A stretch of DNA of 45,280 bases, taken from contig NZ_BOMS01000069.1 in the NCBI RefSeq assembly GCF_016862315.1, forward strand, positions 1-45,280. The letters are read 5' to 3'. The stretch comes from Actinoplanes palleronii. GTDB taxonomy: Bacteria > Actinomycetota > Actinomycetes > Mycobacteriales > Micromonosporaceae. The first letter of the stretch is position 1. Each line of letters starts with the position of its first letter. This document shows, piece by piece, positions 1 through 7,987 of this stretch. The notes beneath the pieces were generated by a model, which was given only the letters and a program-made list of their open reading frames with translations, had not been told where the DNA came from and ran no database searches. The translations under genes were made by a program, and so were the position numbers.

Positions 1-1
1 T

Positions 2-652
2 TCGGGCCTGCCTGGAGGTCCCTCCCCGAGCGTGCCTGCTGGTGGGCCTTCGGGCCTGCCGGGCGGCGCTTCCCCGAGCGTGCCTGGCGGTGTCTCCCCG
101 AGGCTGCCGGAAGTTGGGTCTTCGGGCCGAACCGGTGCCGATTTCGGAGGTTTTGCAGGGTCTGGCTCCGGCGTGGTGCGACGGGTGCTCGCGGGTGCCG
201 TGATCGTTGCCGCGTTCGCCGCGGTCCCGGGCACTCTCGCCGTGCTCAGCCGGTCGACCCTGGCCCGCGAGGAGGCCGAATGGGTGACCGATTCCGGCTC
301 GGAACGCCGCCGCGAACTGACCCAGATCGACGCCCGGGTAGCCGCCGACCTCGACGCCCTCGACCTCCCGGACGGCGCCGTGATCACCGACGCCGCCTAC
401 GCGTTCGGCGTCGTCCTCTCCAGCGACCGCCCCCGGCAGTTCGTCATCACCCCGGACCGCGACTTCACCCCCGCCCTGACCGACCCCACCACCCACCACG
501 TGCAGTACTTGTTGCTCTCCGCCGACGGTTCCGCCGACGCCGTCCGCATAGCCCGCTACGGCCCCGACCCCACCGCCGTCCCCGAAACCGGAGTCCGCAC
601 CTGGCGCGACGCCAACGGCGGCCTCCAATGGACCCTCGTCCCCGTCCCCTGA
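2..652 (+). CDS. Membrane protein, C-terminal part (5' end outside window)
   Basis: The reading frame is open from the first bases of the window, so the gene starts upstream and only the C-terminus is seen. A GTG at 32 lies in the frame but inside a repetitive Gly/Pro/Ser stretch (SGLPGG and SPSVPGG units) and is unlikely to be the true start. After this low-complexity linker comes one hydrophobic segment (VLAGAVIVAAFAAVPGTLAV), then a soluble domain of about 130 residues that ends in WTLVPVP. This resembles the extracytoplasmic tail of a multi-spanning actinobacterial membrane protein, possibly a GT39-like glycosyltransferase, but no catalytic motif is in the window, so the function is not assigned. 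The gene converges on the VWA-like gene that ends at 1181. Confidence 0.6.
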   Translation, partial: SGLPGGPSPSVPAGGPSGLPGGASPSVPGGVSPRLPEVGSSGRTGADFGGFAGSGSGVVRRVLAGAVIVAAFAAVPGTLAVLSRSTLAREEAEWVTDSGSERRRELTQIDARVAADLDALDLPDGAVITDAAYAFGVVLSSDRPRQFVITPDRDFTPALTDPTTHHVQYLLLSADGSADAVRIARYGPDPTAVPETGVRTWRDANGGLQWTLVPVP

Positions 653-1180
653 CCAGCAGCTCGACCCGGCATGCCCCATCGCGGGCCGCGCAGCCCAGCC
701 CGGCGTGCGACAGCCCCGGGCACGCAGCGCAGCCCGCGACCCTCAAACGTGCGACAGCCCCGGGCGCGCAGCGCAGCCCGCGACCCTCAAAACCGCGACC
801 CCGCAACAGGCTCCCGGCTGGCCCCCAGGGGTGTCTCCCCACCCACAAGACACCCCTGGAAACCCAGCCGCCTCCCACGAGCCGGCCCCCAGAGGTGCCT
901 CACCACCCACAAGACACCCCCAGGACCCAGCCGCCCGCCACGAGCTGGCCCCACACCCCAGCCCACACCAGTACCTACACCGCAACACCTCCCCGGCTGG
1001 GTCCCAGGGGTGTCTCCCAACCCACAAGACACCCCTGGGACCCAGCCGCCTCCCACGAGCTGGCCGCCAGGGGTGCCTCACCACCCCGCACACACCCCCA
1101 GGACCCAGCCGGGGCCGGGACCTGCGCCGCAGTCGGAAGTAGAATGCCGCAAAAGCCGGAAAGCCGGCCCGAGGACGCGA
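653..1180. repeat. Intergenic palindromic repeat array between convergent genes
   Basis: This gap between two convergent genes has no credible gene. It holds two copies of a unit with CAGCGCAGCCCGCGACCCTC (about 730-790) and then about four copies of a 60-65 bp unit carrying GGGGTGTCTC, CACAAGACACCCC and CCCAGCCGCC. Two copies form perfect hairpins. Arms 825-836 (CCAGGGGTGTCT) and 848-859 pair over 12 bp with an 11-base loop, and arms 994-1015 and 1027-1048 pair over 22 bp with an 11-base loop. The copies near 889-923 and 1068-1105 are decayed. The palindromes could end transcription from both sides. Several long reading frames run through here but have repeat-derived proline/arginine-rich translations and are not called. 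Confidence 0.75.
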
Positions 1181-2623
1181 TCACTCGTCCGATGTGGAGT
1201 CCGGCACCGCGGCGCGACCGTGCGCCAGGGGACGCATCGTCCCGGCCGCACGCGGATCCGGCGACCGCCCCGCTGCCGCAGACCGCGCACCGGCCTCGGA
1301 ATCCGCCCCCTCCGGCCCAGGCGGAGACGCCGAGGGCGGACCAGAAGACCGCGCCACCCCAGGCAGAGACACCGAGTCCGGACCAGAAGACCGCGCCATC
1401 CCAGACATAGACGCCGAGTCCGGATCGGAAGGCCGCGCCGGCTCCGGGTCGGGAACCGATCCCGGCAGCGACCCCGACTCCAGCGGCGCCCGCACGATCG
1501 GGAGTGCGGGGCCGCCGAGCAGCACCGCATACGGAGTGTCCGGCGCGACAGGCCGCCTCCGGGAACGACGGCGGTGCAGCACCAACAAGATCAACGGCAG
1601 GACGAGCAGCACCGCCACGGCACCGCCCAGCAGCCGATACCGCCGCACCCCCGCCTCCGGGACGGGTTGCCCGAGCGTGGTCTCGCCCGACAGCACCAAC
1701 CCCCCGGCCGTCACCCTGACCACGATCCGAGCGGGCAGCCGCGCCGGTGTGGCGAACCGCACCAGACAGCGACCGCTCAGCGTCGTCTCCACCTGATCGA
1801 GAGCGGACACCACCGCAGGCTCCTCGGCCGGCGCGAAGAACCCGCCGGTCGCGGCCGCGGCGGATGACCAGTAACGGTCCGGGTCGGTGGTGCCGACCAC
1901 GACGAGCAGGATCCCGGCTGCCCGGAACCGATCAGCCAGCCGCGGAGCGCTCAGCCCGGCGATCCCGGCGGCGGTGGTGTAGAGCAGGACCACCCGCCGC
2001 CCCGCCGTCGCACCCGGGAACTGTCGCGTGGCCAGCGTCAGCGCCGCCTCGGTGTCCCGCTCGCCGGCGGCGCGAACCGTGCCCAGTGCCCGGACCACCC
2101 CGCTCGGCCCGCGCACCGGCCCGGCGATCACCGCGGCCGGACGGCGGTCGGCGATCACCACGCTCCGGGTCCGGGCCGGCGCGGCGAGGCTGAACCTGGC
2201 GGCGGCGCTGAGCCAGCCCGGCAGCGCGTCCGCGCCCTCCGCCGACGCGTCGACCACCATGGACACCGTCAGTTCCGGCGAGACGACCGGCAGCAGCCGC
2301 GCTTTCTGCGGCACGTCGTCGCTGGTCACCGTGACAGTTCGCGCACCGGACGCCGCCGCGCCCACGTCGACCACGAGCGTGGTCTCCCCCGCCCCGCCGA
2401 GCACCGCGTCGATCGGCAACGGCGCCACCTCACCCCCGGGCACCGGCGGCACGAGAAGCACTGCGGACACCGGCGGCACGAGAAGCCCCCCGAGCACCGG
2501 CGGCACGAGAAGCACTGCGGACACCGGCGGCACGAGAAGCCCCCCGGGCACCGGCGGCACGAGGAGCACCGCGGCCACCAGCGCCGCGACCCGCTCACGC
2601 CAGGTCGGCGAACGCGATGACAT
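1181..2623 (-). CDS. VWA-like secreted/membrane protein
   Basis: The protein has about 480 residues with a hydrophobic N-terminus, a VWA-like domain, one membrane segment near residues 335-360 (GGAVAVLLVLPLILLVL) followed by a basic stop-transfer run, and a long Pro/Ser/Asp-rich tail that should be cytoplasmic. The VWA-like region begins with VSMVVDASAEG, a degenerate MIDAS (DxSxE in place of DxSxS). The N-terminal hydrophobic part carries five 9-residue repeats of the type LLVPPVPGG / LLVPPVSAV, encoded by 27-bp DNA repeats. The ATG at 2623 is chosen over 2647 because it gives a better signal-like N-terminus (MSSRSPTWRERV); it overlaps the sortase stop by 29 bp, so translational coupling is likely. 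This is the last gene of the surface operon. Its ligand is unknown. Confidence 0.75.
   Translation of the reverse strand: MSSRSPTWRERVAALVAAVLLVPPVPGGLLVPPVSAVLLVPPVLGGLLVPPVSAVLLVPPVPGGEVAPLPIDAVLGGAGETTLVVDVGAAASGARTVTVTSDDVPQKARLLPVVSPELTVSMVVDASAEGADALPGWLSAAARFSLAAPARTRSVVIADRRPAAVIAGPVRGPSGVVRALGTVRAAGERDTEAALTLATRQFPGATAGRRVVLLYTTAAGIAGLSAPRLADRFRAAGILLVVVGTTDPDRYWSSAAAATGGFFAPAEEPAVVSALDQVETTLSGRCLVRFATPARLPARIVVRVTAGGLVLSGETTLGQPVPEAGVRRYRLLGGAVAVLLVLPLILLVLHRRRSRRRPVAPDTPYAVLLGGPALPIVRAPLESGSLPGSVPDPEPARPSDPDSASMSGMARSSGPDSVSLPGVARSSGPPSASPPGPEGADSEAGARSAAAGRSPDPRAAGTMRPLAHGRAAVPDSTSDE
2437..2575 (-). repeat. In-frame 27-bp minisatellite in the VWA-like gene
   Basis: Five tandem 27-bp units, each containing CACCGGCGGCACGAGAAGC or close variants on the plus strand, alternate between two versions (encoding LLVPPVPGG and LLVPPVSAV), so there is a 54-bp higher-order period. 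The period is a multiple of three, so unit gain or loss would keep the frame and change the length of the hydrophobic N-terminus. Confidence 0.85.
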
Positions 2624-3200
2624 TGTCCCGATAGCTTCCCCGGGCACGGTCGAAGCCGCCCCCGCACGTCACCAGCCGCAGCGTCGGTTCGAGGGTCGGC
2701 GCGTACACCAGGCCGGTCGGGAAGCGCGCCTTCGGCACCCGCGACACCCCGGTGATCCGGAACGTCACCTCGCTCCCGTCGGCGCGTTCCACGAGCACCG
2801 GCGAGCCGGGCCGGACCCCGGCGAGCCCGGCGAAGACGCCCGGTCCGGTCGTCGAGTCGACGTGCCCGAGGATGACGGCCGGGCCGGGTTGCCCGGGCCG
2901 CGCGCCGAGGTGGTACCAGCCGGCCACGTCGACCCGCCCGGGCACCGCGATCGTCCCGTCCCGCTCCCGGCCGAGCCGCTGCAGCCGGCTGTTCACCCCG
3001 AGCGCCGGGATCCGCACCCGGACCGGCTCGGCGACCTCGGGGAACGTCTGCTCGGACCGGAATCCGCGCGCCACGATCGGGCCCGCGACGCCCGCCGGCG
3101 GGAGCGGACTGCCGCGCGTCACGGCCGTCTGCGGCGGCTCCGCCCCCGCCAGCACGGCGCCGGAGACAAGAGCGACGAGCAACCCTTTCCCGTACGACAT
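2595..3200 (-). CDS. Class F sortase
   Basis: A secreted transpeptidase of 201 residues. Sortases cleave a sorting motif on surface proteins and join it to peptidoglycan or pili. It has an N-terminal hydrophobic anchor (residues 5-20), then the sortase beta-barrel with the catalytic triad His113 (LGHVDS), Cys179 (LRLVTCGG) and Arg191 (SYRDNVIAF). The short length and the TLxLVTC context fit the class F/E actinobacterial sortases. The ATG at 3200 precedes the signal anchor; longer in-frame extensions are arginine-rich shadows. It lies 16 bp after the duplicated helical protein gene and overlaps the VWA-like gene by 29 bp. None of its operon neighbours has an obvious LPXTG-type tail; the only sorting-signal-like protein in the window ends at 16183. 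Confidence 0.9.
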   Translation of the reverse strand: MSYGKGLLVALVSGAVLAGAEPPQTAVTRGSPLPPAGVAGPIVARGFRSEQTFPEVAEPVRVRIPALGVNSRLQRLGRERDGTIAVPGRVDVAGWYHLGARPGQPGPAVILGHVDSTTGPGVFAGLAGVRPGSPVLVERADGSEVTFRITGVSRVPKARFPTGLVYAPTLEPTLRLVTCGGGFDRARGSYRDNVIAFADLA

Positions 3201-3216
3201 GAGCACCCCGCGCACG

Positions 3217-4608
3217 TCAACCCCCCGGCCGGGCCAGCCCGCCGTACCCGGTCTGCGCCCCGCCCACCGGCAGCCGCGCCGCAACCGTGGCACCGAACGC
3301 GTCCGCCAGGTCCCGGGCCATGGCGAAGCCGTGCTCGTACGTCGCGAGCGCGACCTGATGCGCCGTCGCGTAGTCCCGGGCCGCGTACGCGTCGGCATGC
3401 CGCAGCAGCATCTCGTCGTGCGTCCGGAACGCCGCGGACAGCTCCGCCGCCGTCATCCGTTTCCCGGTGATGTCGCTGAGCAGCGCGCCCATCCGCTGCT
3501 CGTAGTCGCCCAGATGCCCCGTCGCCTGCTCGCGGCCGGCCTGGTCGCCGCCCGCGGTCGCCGCCGCGTAGCCGACCAGCTGCTCGACGTGATAGCCCCA
3601 GACCTGCTGGAACCGCCGGGCGGCCGGCCCGCCGAACAGGGTGTCCATCGCGGCGGTCAGGTCCCGGGTGTTCGCGTTGATCATCTGGCCGGCGGCGGCG
3701 AAGTCCGGGGTGTTGGTGACCGCGGCCCGGGTGACGTCCTCGACCAGCACGACGTGTTCGGCGAGCAGCTCGCCCAGCCGGGAGCGCAGCCGCCAGACCG
3801 GCTCGCGCAGGGCAGCCCGGTCGCGGGGCGCCAGCAGCGCGTCGGCCAGGGTGCGGCCCACGTCGTACATGTGCTCGTAGCCCTCGCGGGACATCCGGTC
3901 GGCGGTGACGTAGTCGCCGGCCGCGTACGCGTCGGCCTGGCCGGTCAGGTGGCGCACGTGCCGGTCGAGGGCGTGGTGCGCGGCGGCCGTGGTGAGCCGG
4001 CCGTGTGACGCGCCGGCGAAGAAGCCGCTGAGCTCCTCCTCGTACTCGGACAGCTCCTCCCGCGCGTGGTCGCGCGCCGGCTCGTCCTGGGCGGCGACCG
4101 CGCTCGCATACGCCACCAGCTCGACCACGTGCTCCGACCACATCGGACCGAAGCGGCGCACCATGGCGGCACCGAACAGCTCGCGCATCAGCGCGGTCAT
4201 CGCCTCGGTGTTGCGGCCCAGCGCGGAGTTCGCGGCCTGCACGAAGTCGGCGTCACCCCGGATCCGGCTGCGCATCAGGTCGGCCGCGAGCACGGAGTGC
4301 TGAGCGAGCAGCGCCTGCAGGCGCACCGCGGAGTCGGCCGCACTCGCCGGCGCACGGACCGCCGCGACCCCGGCAGACCAGGGCGCACCAACCGCCGCAG
4401 CCCCGGCAACCGCTGGCGCACGGAGCGGCGCAACCCCGGCAACCGCCGGCGCACGGAGCGGCGCGACCCCGGCAACCGCCGGCACACGGGGCGTTGGTGG
4501 CGCCGCGCCGACCGACGCGGGTGACGCCGGGGCGGCGAGCAGCGCGCCGAGGCAGATCAGGGCGGGCAGCGCTCGCCGGGGCCCAAGCAGCCGCATCCGA
4601 CTCACCAC
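3217..4608 (-). CDS. Secreted protein with two copies of a helical domain
   Basis: A protein of 463 residues with a signal peptide (basic start, ALPALICLGALLAAPASP) and an Ala/Pro-rich linker with three APLRAPAVAGV-like repeats. Two homologous alpha-helical domains of about 165 residues follow (roughly 105-265 and 275-440). Copy 1 runs from LLAQHSVLAADL to ADALL and copy 2 from LLAEHVVLVEDV to LADAF. They share DADF/TPDF, N..T.AMT/N.RDLTAAM, W..H...LV.YA and ADAYAA.DY.TA. I do not recognise the family. GTG 4608 is chosen; an AGGTGGA purine run lies just upstream, and ATG 4596 is the alternative. It is the first gene of the operon with the sortase and VWA-like protein, and is divergent from the kinase gene. 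It lacks a C-terminal hydrophobic sorting tail, so it is probably released or held non-covalently. Confidence 0.8.
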   Translation of the reverse strand: MVSRMRLLGPRRALPALICLGALLAAPASPASVGAAPPTPRVPAVAGVAPLRAPAVAGVAPLRAPAVAGAAAVGAPWSAGVAAVRAPASAADSAVRLQALLAQHSVLAADLMRSRIRGDADFVQAANSALGRNTEAMTALMRELFGAAMVRRFGPMWSEHVVELVAYASAVAAQDEPARDHAREELSEYEEELSGFFAGASHGRLTTAAAHHALDRHVRHLTGQADAYAAGDYVTADRMSREGYEHMYDVGRTLADALLAPRDRAALREPVWRLRSRLGELLAEHVVLVEDVTRAAVTNTPDFAAAGQMINANTRDLTAAMDTLFGGPAARRFQQVWGYHVEQLVGYAAATAGGDQAGREQATGHLGDYEQRMGALLSDITGKRMTAAELSAAFRTHDEMLLRHADAYAARDYATAHQVALATYEHGFAMARDLADAFGATVAARLPVGGAQTGYGGLARPGG

Positions 4609-4747
4609 CGAAGAAAGTCCACCTAGGAGGCCGGAACCGACGATACGCCGATCGGAATTCGCCGCACCGCCCGAAATCCGACAGTCCCCGGATGCATACG
4701 TGCAGTAGCGTCTTGACTACTCTTGGCCTACAACTGCGGGGGCGGCT
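4609..4747. promoter_or_regulatory. Divergent intergenic region, surface operon and kinase
   Basis: 139 bp separate the GTG start of the minus-strand operon (4608) from the TTG start of the kinase (4748). It must hold promoters for both. TTGACT at 4713-4718 could be a -35 element for the kinase, but no convincing -10 is found at 16-18 bp spacing. The region is less GC-rich than its surroundings (for example AATTCGCC near 4656), which fits promoter DNA. Confidence 0.45.
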
Positions 4748-6157
4748 TTGGTCACGGTGGAAGCGGTCATCGCCGGGCGCTACCGGATCATCCGGCCACT
4801 CGGCTCCGGGGGGATGAGTCATGTCTGGCTCGCCCATGACGAGGTCCGGCACATCGACGTCGCGATCAAACAGTGCACCGTCCCGTTCGGACTCACCCCC
4901 GAGCAGCAGCACGTGGTGCGCACCTGGGCGGTCAGCGAGGCGCAGGCCGCGGCCCGGGTCCGGCACCCGCACGTGATCCGCACCCTGGACGTGCTGCCCG
5001 ACCCGGACGGCCCCTGGCTGATCATGGAGTACGTCGAGGGCCGCTCGCTGCAGCAGGTCATCGAGCAGACCGGGCCGATGCCACCGGCCCGGGCCGCGAA
5101 GATCGGGCTGGCCGTGCTGGACGCGCTGACCGCCGTCGGCCGGGCCGGCCTGGTGCACCTCGACGTGAAGCCCGGCAACGTGCTGATCGGCGACGACGGC
5201 CGGATCGTGCTGATCGATTTCGGCCTGGCAGTGACCGAGGCCGGCGTCGCGGCACTATCCGGCGCCCGGGTGGTGCTCGGCTCCCCGAAATACATCGCGC
5301 CGGAACGCCTCTTCGACCGGGTGTCCACCGCCCGGTCCGACATGTGGTCGCTGGGCGCGACGATCTACCACGTCGTCGAGGGCCGCCCGCCCTACGCCCG
5401 CAGCAGCACCGCCGCCACCCTGCGCGCGCTGGCCGACGGGCCGCCCGACCCGCCCCGCCGGGCCGGCCCGCTCACCCCGGTGCTGGCCGGCCTGCTGCGG
5501 TACGACCCGGCCGGCCGCCTCGACCCGGCCGGCACCGCCGAGCTGCTGCACCGCGTCGCCCAGCCGCCCCGGTCCCGGATCCGGCGCCGGGTGCCGGCCA
5601 TGGCCGCCGCGCTCACCCTGATCGCCACCCTGGTCGTCGGCGGCAGTGCACAGGGCGGCGAACGCACCGGCCCGGCCACCGTGCCCGCCGGCTACACCGG
5701 GTGGCACGACCCGGCCGGGTTCGAGGTGGCGGTGCCGGCCGGCTGGACGCCCAGCCGGTCGTCCGGCGCGATCACGTTCAGCGAGCCGGAAAGCGGACCG
5801 AAGAGCGGACCGAAGAACGGATCGGAAAGCGGATCGGAAAGCGAACCGGGCGGCGGAACCACCCTGCGGGTCAACCGCTGGCCGCACCCACCCGCCGACC
5901 TGGTCGCCGCACTCGTCGCCGAGGAACGCTCGGTACGGCTGCCCGGCTACCGGCGGCTCCGGATCGAGGCGCTCACCGAATCACCCGGCGCGGTGTGGGA
6001 GTACACGTTCACCGACCCGGTCGCCGGCCCGATGCGCGGACTGCGCCGGGTGGTCCCCACCGACGGCGGGACGTACGTGCTCGAATGGCGCACCCATCGC
6101 CAGGAATGGGCCGCTGACCTGCCAAAACTCGCCGTGATCCTGGCGACCTTCGACTAG
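4748..6157 (+). CDS. Membrane Ser/Thr protein kinase (PknB-like)
   Basis: A Hanks-type kinase of 469 residues. The N-terminal kinase domain (about 10-270) has the glycine loop GSGGMSHVW (19-27), ATP lysine K41 (VAIKQ), the catalytic loop HLDVKPGN with D139, DFG at 157-159 and the APE motif near 184-186. A single membrane helix follows (about 284-300), then an extracellular domain of about 165 residues starting with YTGWHDPAGFEVAVPAGW, with an Asp/Ser/Gly-rich repeat insert (PKSGPKNGSESGSES). There are no PASTA repeats. TTG 4748 is used as the start; GTG 4757 is an alternative. The stop is only 16 bp before the OleA-like gene, so the kinase may be read with the lipid operon. The substrate is unknown. 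Confidence 0.9.
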   Translation: MVTVEAVIAGRYRIIRPLGSGGMSHVWLAHDEVRHIDVAIKQCTVPFGLTPEQQHVVRTWAVSEAQAAARVRHPHVIRTLDVLPDPDGPWLIMEYVEGRSLQQVIEQTGPMPPARAAKIGLAVLDALTAVGRAGLVHLDVKPGNVLIGDDGRIVLIDFGLAVTEAGVAALSGARVVLGSPKYIAPERLFDRVSTARSDMWSLGATIYHVVEGRPPYARSSTAATLRALADGPPDPPRRAGPLTPVLAGLLRYDPAGRLDPAGTAELLHRVAQPPRSRIRRRVPAMAAALTLIATLVVGGSAQGGERTGPATVPAGYTGWHDPAGFEVAVPAGWTPSRSSGAITFSEPESGPKSGPKNGSESGSESEPGGGTTLRVNRWPHPPADLVAALVAEERSVRLPGYRRLRIEALTESPGAVWEYTFTDPVAGPMRGLRRVVPTDGGTYVLEWRTHRQEWAADLPKLAVILATFD

Positions 6158-6173
6158 GGCAGAATGTGCACCC

Positions 6174-7169
6174 ATGTATGTCGGGATAACCGGGGTGGGC
6201 GCGCACCTTCCGGAGCGCGAGGTCACCACCGCCGAGGTGCAGGACGGGGTGGCCCGGGCCGGCGGGATCCGCCTGCCCCGCGGGCTGTTCGCCCGGCTCA
6301 CCGGCATCGAACGCCGCCGCATCGCCGGGCCCGGCGAATACGCCTCCACGCTCGCCGTGCACGCCGCCCGCGCCGCCCTGGCCCACGCCGAGCTCGACCC
6401 GCTCGACATCGACCTGCTGCTGTTCGCCTCGGCCTCCCGCGACATGGTCGAACCCGCCACCGCGCACATCGTGCAGACCGAGCTCGGCAGCCGCGCGCAC
6501 GCCCTGGACGTCACGAACGCCTGCAACAGCTTCCTCAACGGCATCGACCTGGCCCGCTCGATGATCATTGCCGGACGCGCCCGGCGCGCCCTGGTGGTCA
6601 CCGGCGAGACACCGACCCGGGTGATGCGCAGCCGGGTCGACAGCATCGAGCAGGCCCGCCGCGCGTTCGCCGGGTTCACCTTCGGCGACGCCGGGGCCGC
6701 GGTCGTCGTCGAACCGGTCGCCCGGGGCGGCATCCTGGACATCGACACCGAGACGCAGTCCCAGCACTGGTCGGTCGGCGGCATCCCGGGCGGCGGATCC
6801 CGGCACCCGCGCGGCGACGAGCACTCCTACTTCGCCGGCGACGGGCACCGGCTGCGCGGCGTCTTCGAGAAGGTCGGCGCCAGCATCCTGGACCGGGTCC
6901 GGGCCCGCACCGGCCTGGAGCACACCGACTACGCCAAGATTTTGGTGCACCAGGTGACCCTCCCCTACCTGGACCGGTTCATCGAGGTGACCGGGGTGCC
7001 CCGGGACCGGCTCGAGATCACCGTGACCGACCTCGGCAACGTCGCCAGCGCCGCCCTCGGCGTCCAGCTGGCCCGGGTCGCACCGGAGCTGAAGCCCGGC
7101 GACCGGGTGCTGTTCATCGGCCTGGGCGGCGGCGTCAGCCTGATGACGATGGTCTGGGAACACTCGTGA
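6174..7169 (+). CDS. OleA-like thiolase-superfamily (KAS III-like) condensing enzyme
   Basis: A protein of 331 residues with the FabH/OleA fold. The catalytic triad is visible: Cys117 (DVTNACNSFLNG), His259 (ILVHQV) and Asn289 (DLGNVASAAL). It also has SRDMVEP with Glu93, matching the conserved SRDxxEP glutamate that in OleA acts as the second-subunit base in head-to-head Claisen condensation of two fatty acyl-CoAs. General FabH proteins lack this motif, so I prefer OleA-like over FabH; that assignment rests on recalled OleA sequence, not on a search. The glycine-rich end (FIGLGGGVSLMTMVW) is typical. The ATG at 6174 lies 16 bp after the kinase gene; no strong Shine-Dalgarno is seen. It is the first gene of the six-gene operon and its TGA overlaps the next start (GTGA at 7166). 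Confidence 0.85.
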   Translation: MYVGITGVGAHLPEREVTTAEVQDGVARAGGIRLPRGLFARLTGIERRRIAGPGEYASTLAVHAARAALAHAELDPLDIDLLLFASASRDMVEPATAHIVQTELGSRAHALDVTNACNSFLNGIDLARSMIIAGRARRALVVTGETPTRVMRSRVDSIEQARRAFAGFTFGDAGAAVVVEPVARGGILDIDTETQSQHWSVGGIPGGGSRHPRGDEHSYFAGDGHRLRGVFEKVGASILDRVRARTGLEHTDYAKILVHQVTLPYLDRFIEVTGVPRDRLEITVTDLGNVASAALGVQLARVAPELKPGDRVLFIGLGGGVSLMTMVWEHS

Positions 7170-7909
7170 CCGGCACCGACCTGTGGGTGGTGGTTCCGGC
7201 CTACAACGAGGCGGCCCGGATCAGCGCCACCCTCCATGCCCTGGCCGCGCAGACCGACACCGCGTTCACCCTGCTCGTGGTCGACAACGGCTCGACCGAC
7301 ACCACCGCCGACGCGGTCCGCGCGTTCGCCGGGTGCGCGCCGTTCCCGGTGCACGTCCGCACCGAACCGGAGAAGGGCGTGGGTTGCGCGGTCGACACCG
7401 GCTTCCGGCATGCCATCGCGGCCGGAGCCGGGCGGATCGTCCGCACCGACGCCGACTGCCTGCCCCGGCCGGGCTGGGTGGCCGCGGCCCGCGCGGCGTT
7501 CGACGACGGCGCCGGGATGGTCTGCGGCCGGATCACCGCCCGGCACGACGAGCACGGGCCGGCCGGGCGAGCGGTCTTCGCCGGGCTGGTCACGGTCGCG
7601 GCCGCGTTCGGACGGGTCCGCCCGGCGCACCGGGGCAGCGGCTATCTGGCTCCGTACCGGATGCACGCCGGGAACAACATGGCGATCACCGCGGCGCTCT
7701 ACGAGGCCTGCGGCGGGATGCCCCGGCGCCCCTCGCCGACCGACCGGACGTTCCTCAACCGGGTCCGCCGCACCACCGCGTCGATCACACACAGCCGGAC
7801 GATGGTCGTGGAGAACTCGACGCGGCGACTCCGCGCCTACGGCGTGCTGCGCACCGCCAAGTGGTACCTCGACCAGGGCAGCGGCCCACTCACCCCGGAC
7901 CCGAGATGA
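7166..7909 (+). CDS. Family 2 glycosyltransferase (first copy)
   Basis: A soluble GT-A type glycosyltransferase of 247 residues. It starts VVVPAYNEAARI, has VVDNGSTDTT for nucleotide-sugar binding and the metal-binding DxD-like RTDADCLP. No membrane segment is seen, so it acts in the cytoplasm or at the membrane face. The start is the GTG at 7166, which overlaps the stop of the OleA-like gene in a GTGA junction. It is clearly a paralogue of the second GT2 at 9436 (same PAYNEAA, VDNxSTDxT, EKG/ERG, RTDADCLPR and HGHNLA/HAGNNMA motifs). Sugar donor and acceptor are unknown; the context suggests it decorates the product of the OleA/C/D-like enzymes or acts on a shared lipid. The last 78 bp before the next gene are non-coding. 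Confidence 0.85.
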   Translation: MTGTDLWVVVPAYNEAARISATLHALAAQTDTAFTLLVVDNGSTDTTADAVRAFAGCAPFPVHVRTEPEKGVGCAVDTGFRHAIAAGAGRIVRTDADCLPRPGWVAAARAAFDDGAGMVCGRITARHDEHGPAGRAVFAGLVTVAAAFGRVRPAHRGSGYLAPYRMHAGNNMAITAALYEACGGMPRRPSPTDRTFLNRVRRTTASITHSRTMVVENSTRRLRAYGVLRTAKWYLDQGSGPLTPDPR

Positions 7910-7987
7910 CCGCACCAGAGACGGCCGCGCCCGAGGTGGCCGTGCCGGGGACGGTCCGATCGGCGCCCCCGCGGGCCGGAGGTCGCT

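Noticed and set aside
671..1867. Long plus-strand reading frame rich in Pro/Arg
   Set aside because: It crosses the palindromic repeats and the 3' end of the VWA-like gene on the other strand; composition is that of a shadow frame.
6174..7169. FabH of fatty acid synthesis
   Set aside because: The SRDxxEP glutamate and the company of OleC/OleD-like genes favour OleA, and no acpP or fabF/fabD genes are adjacent.
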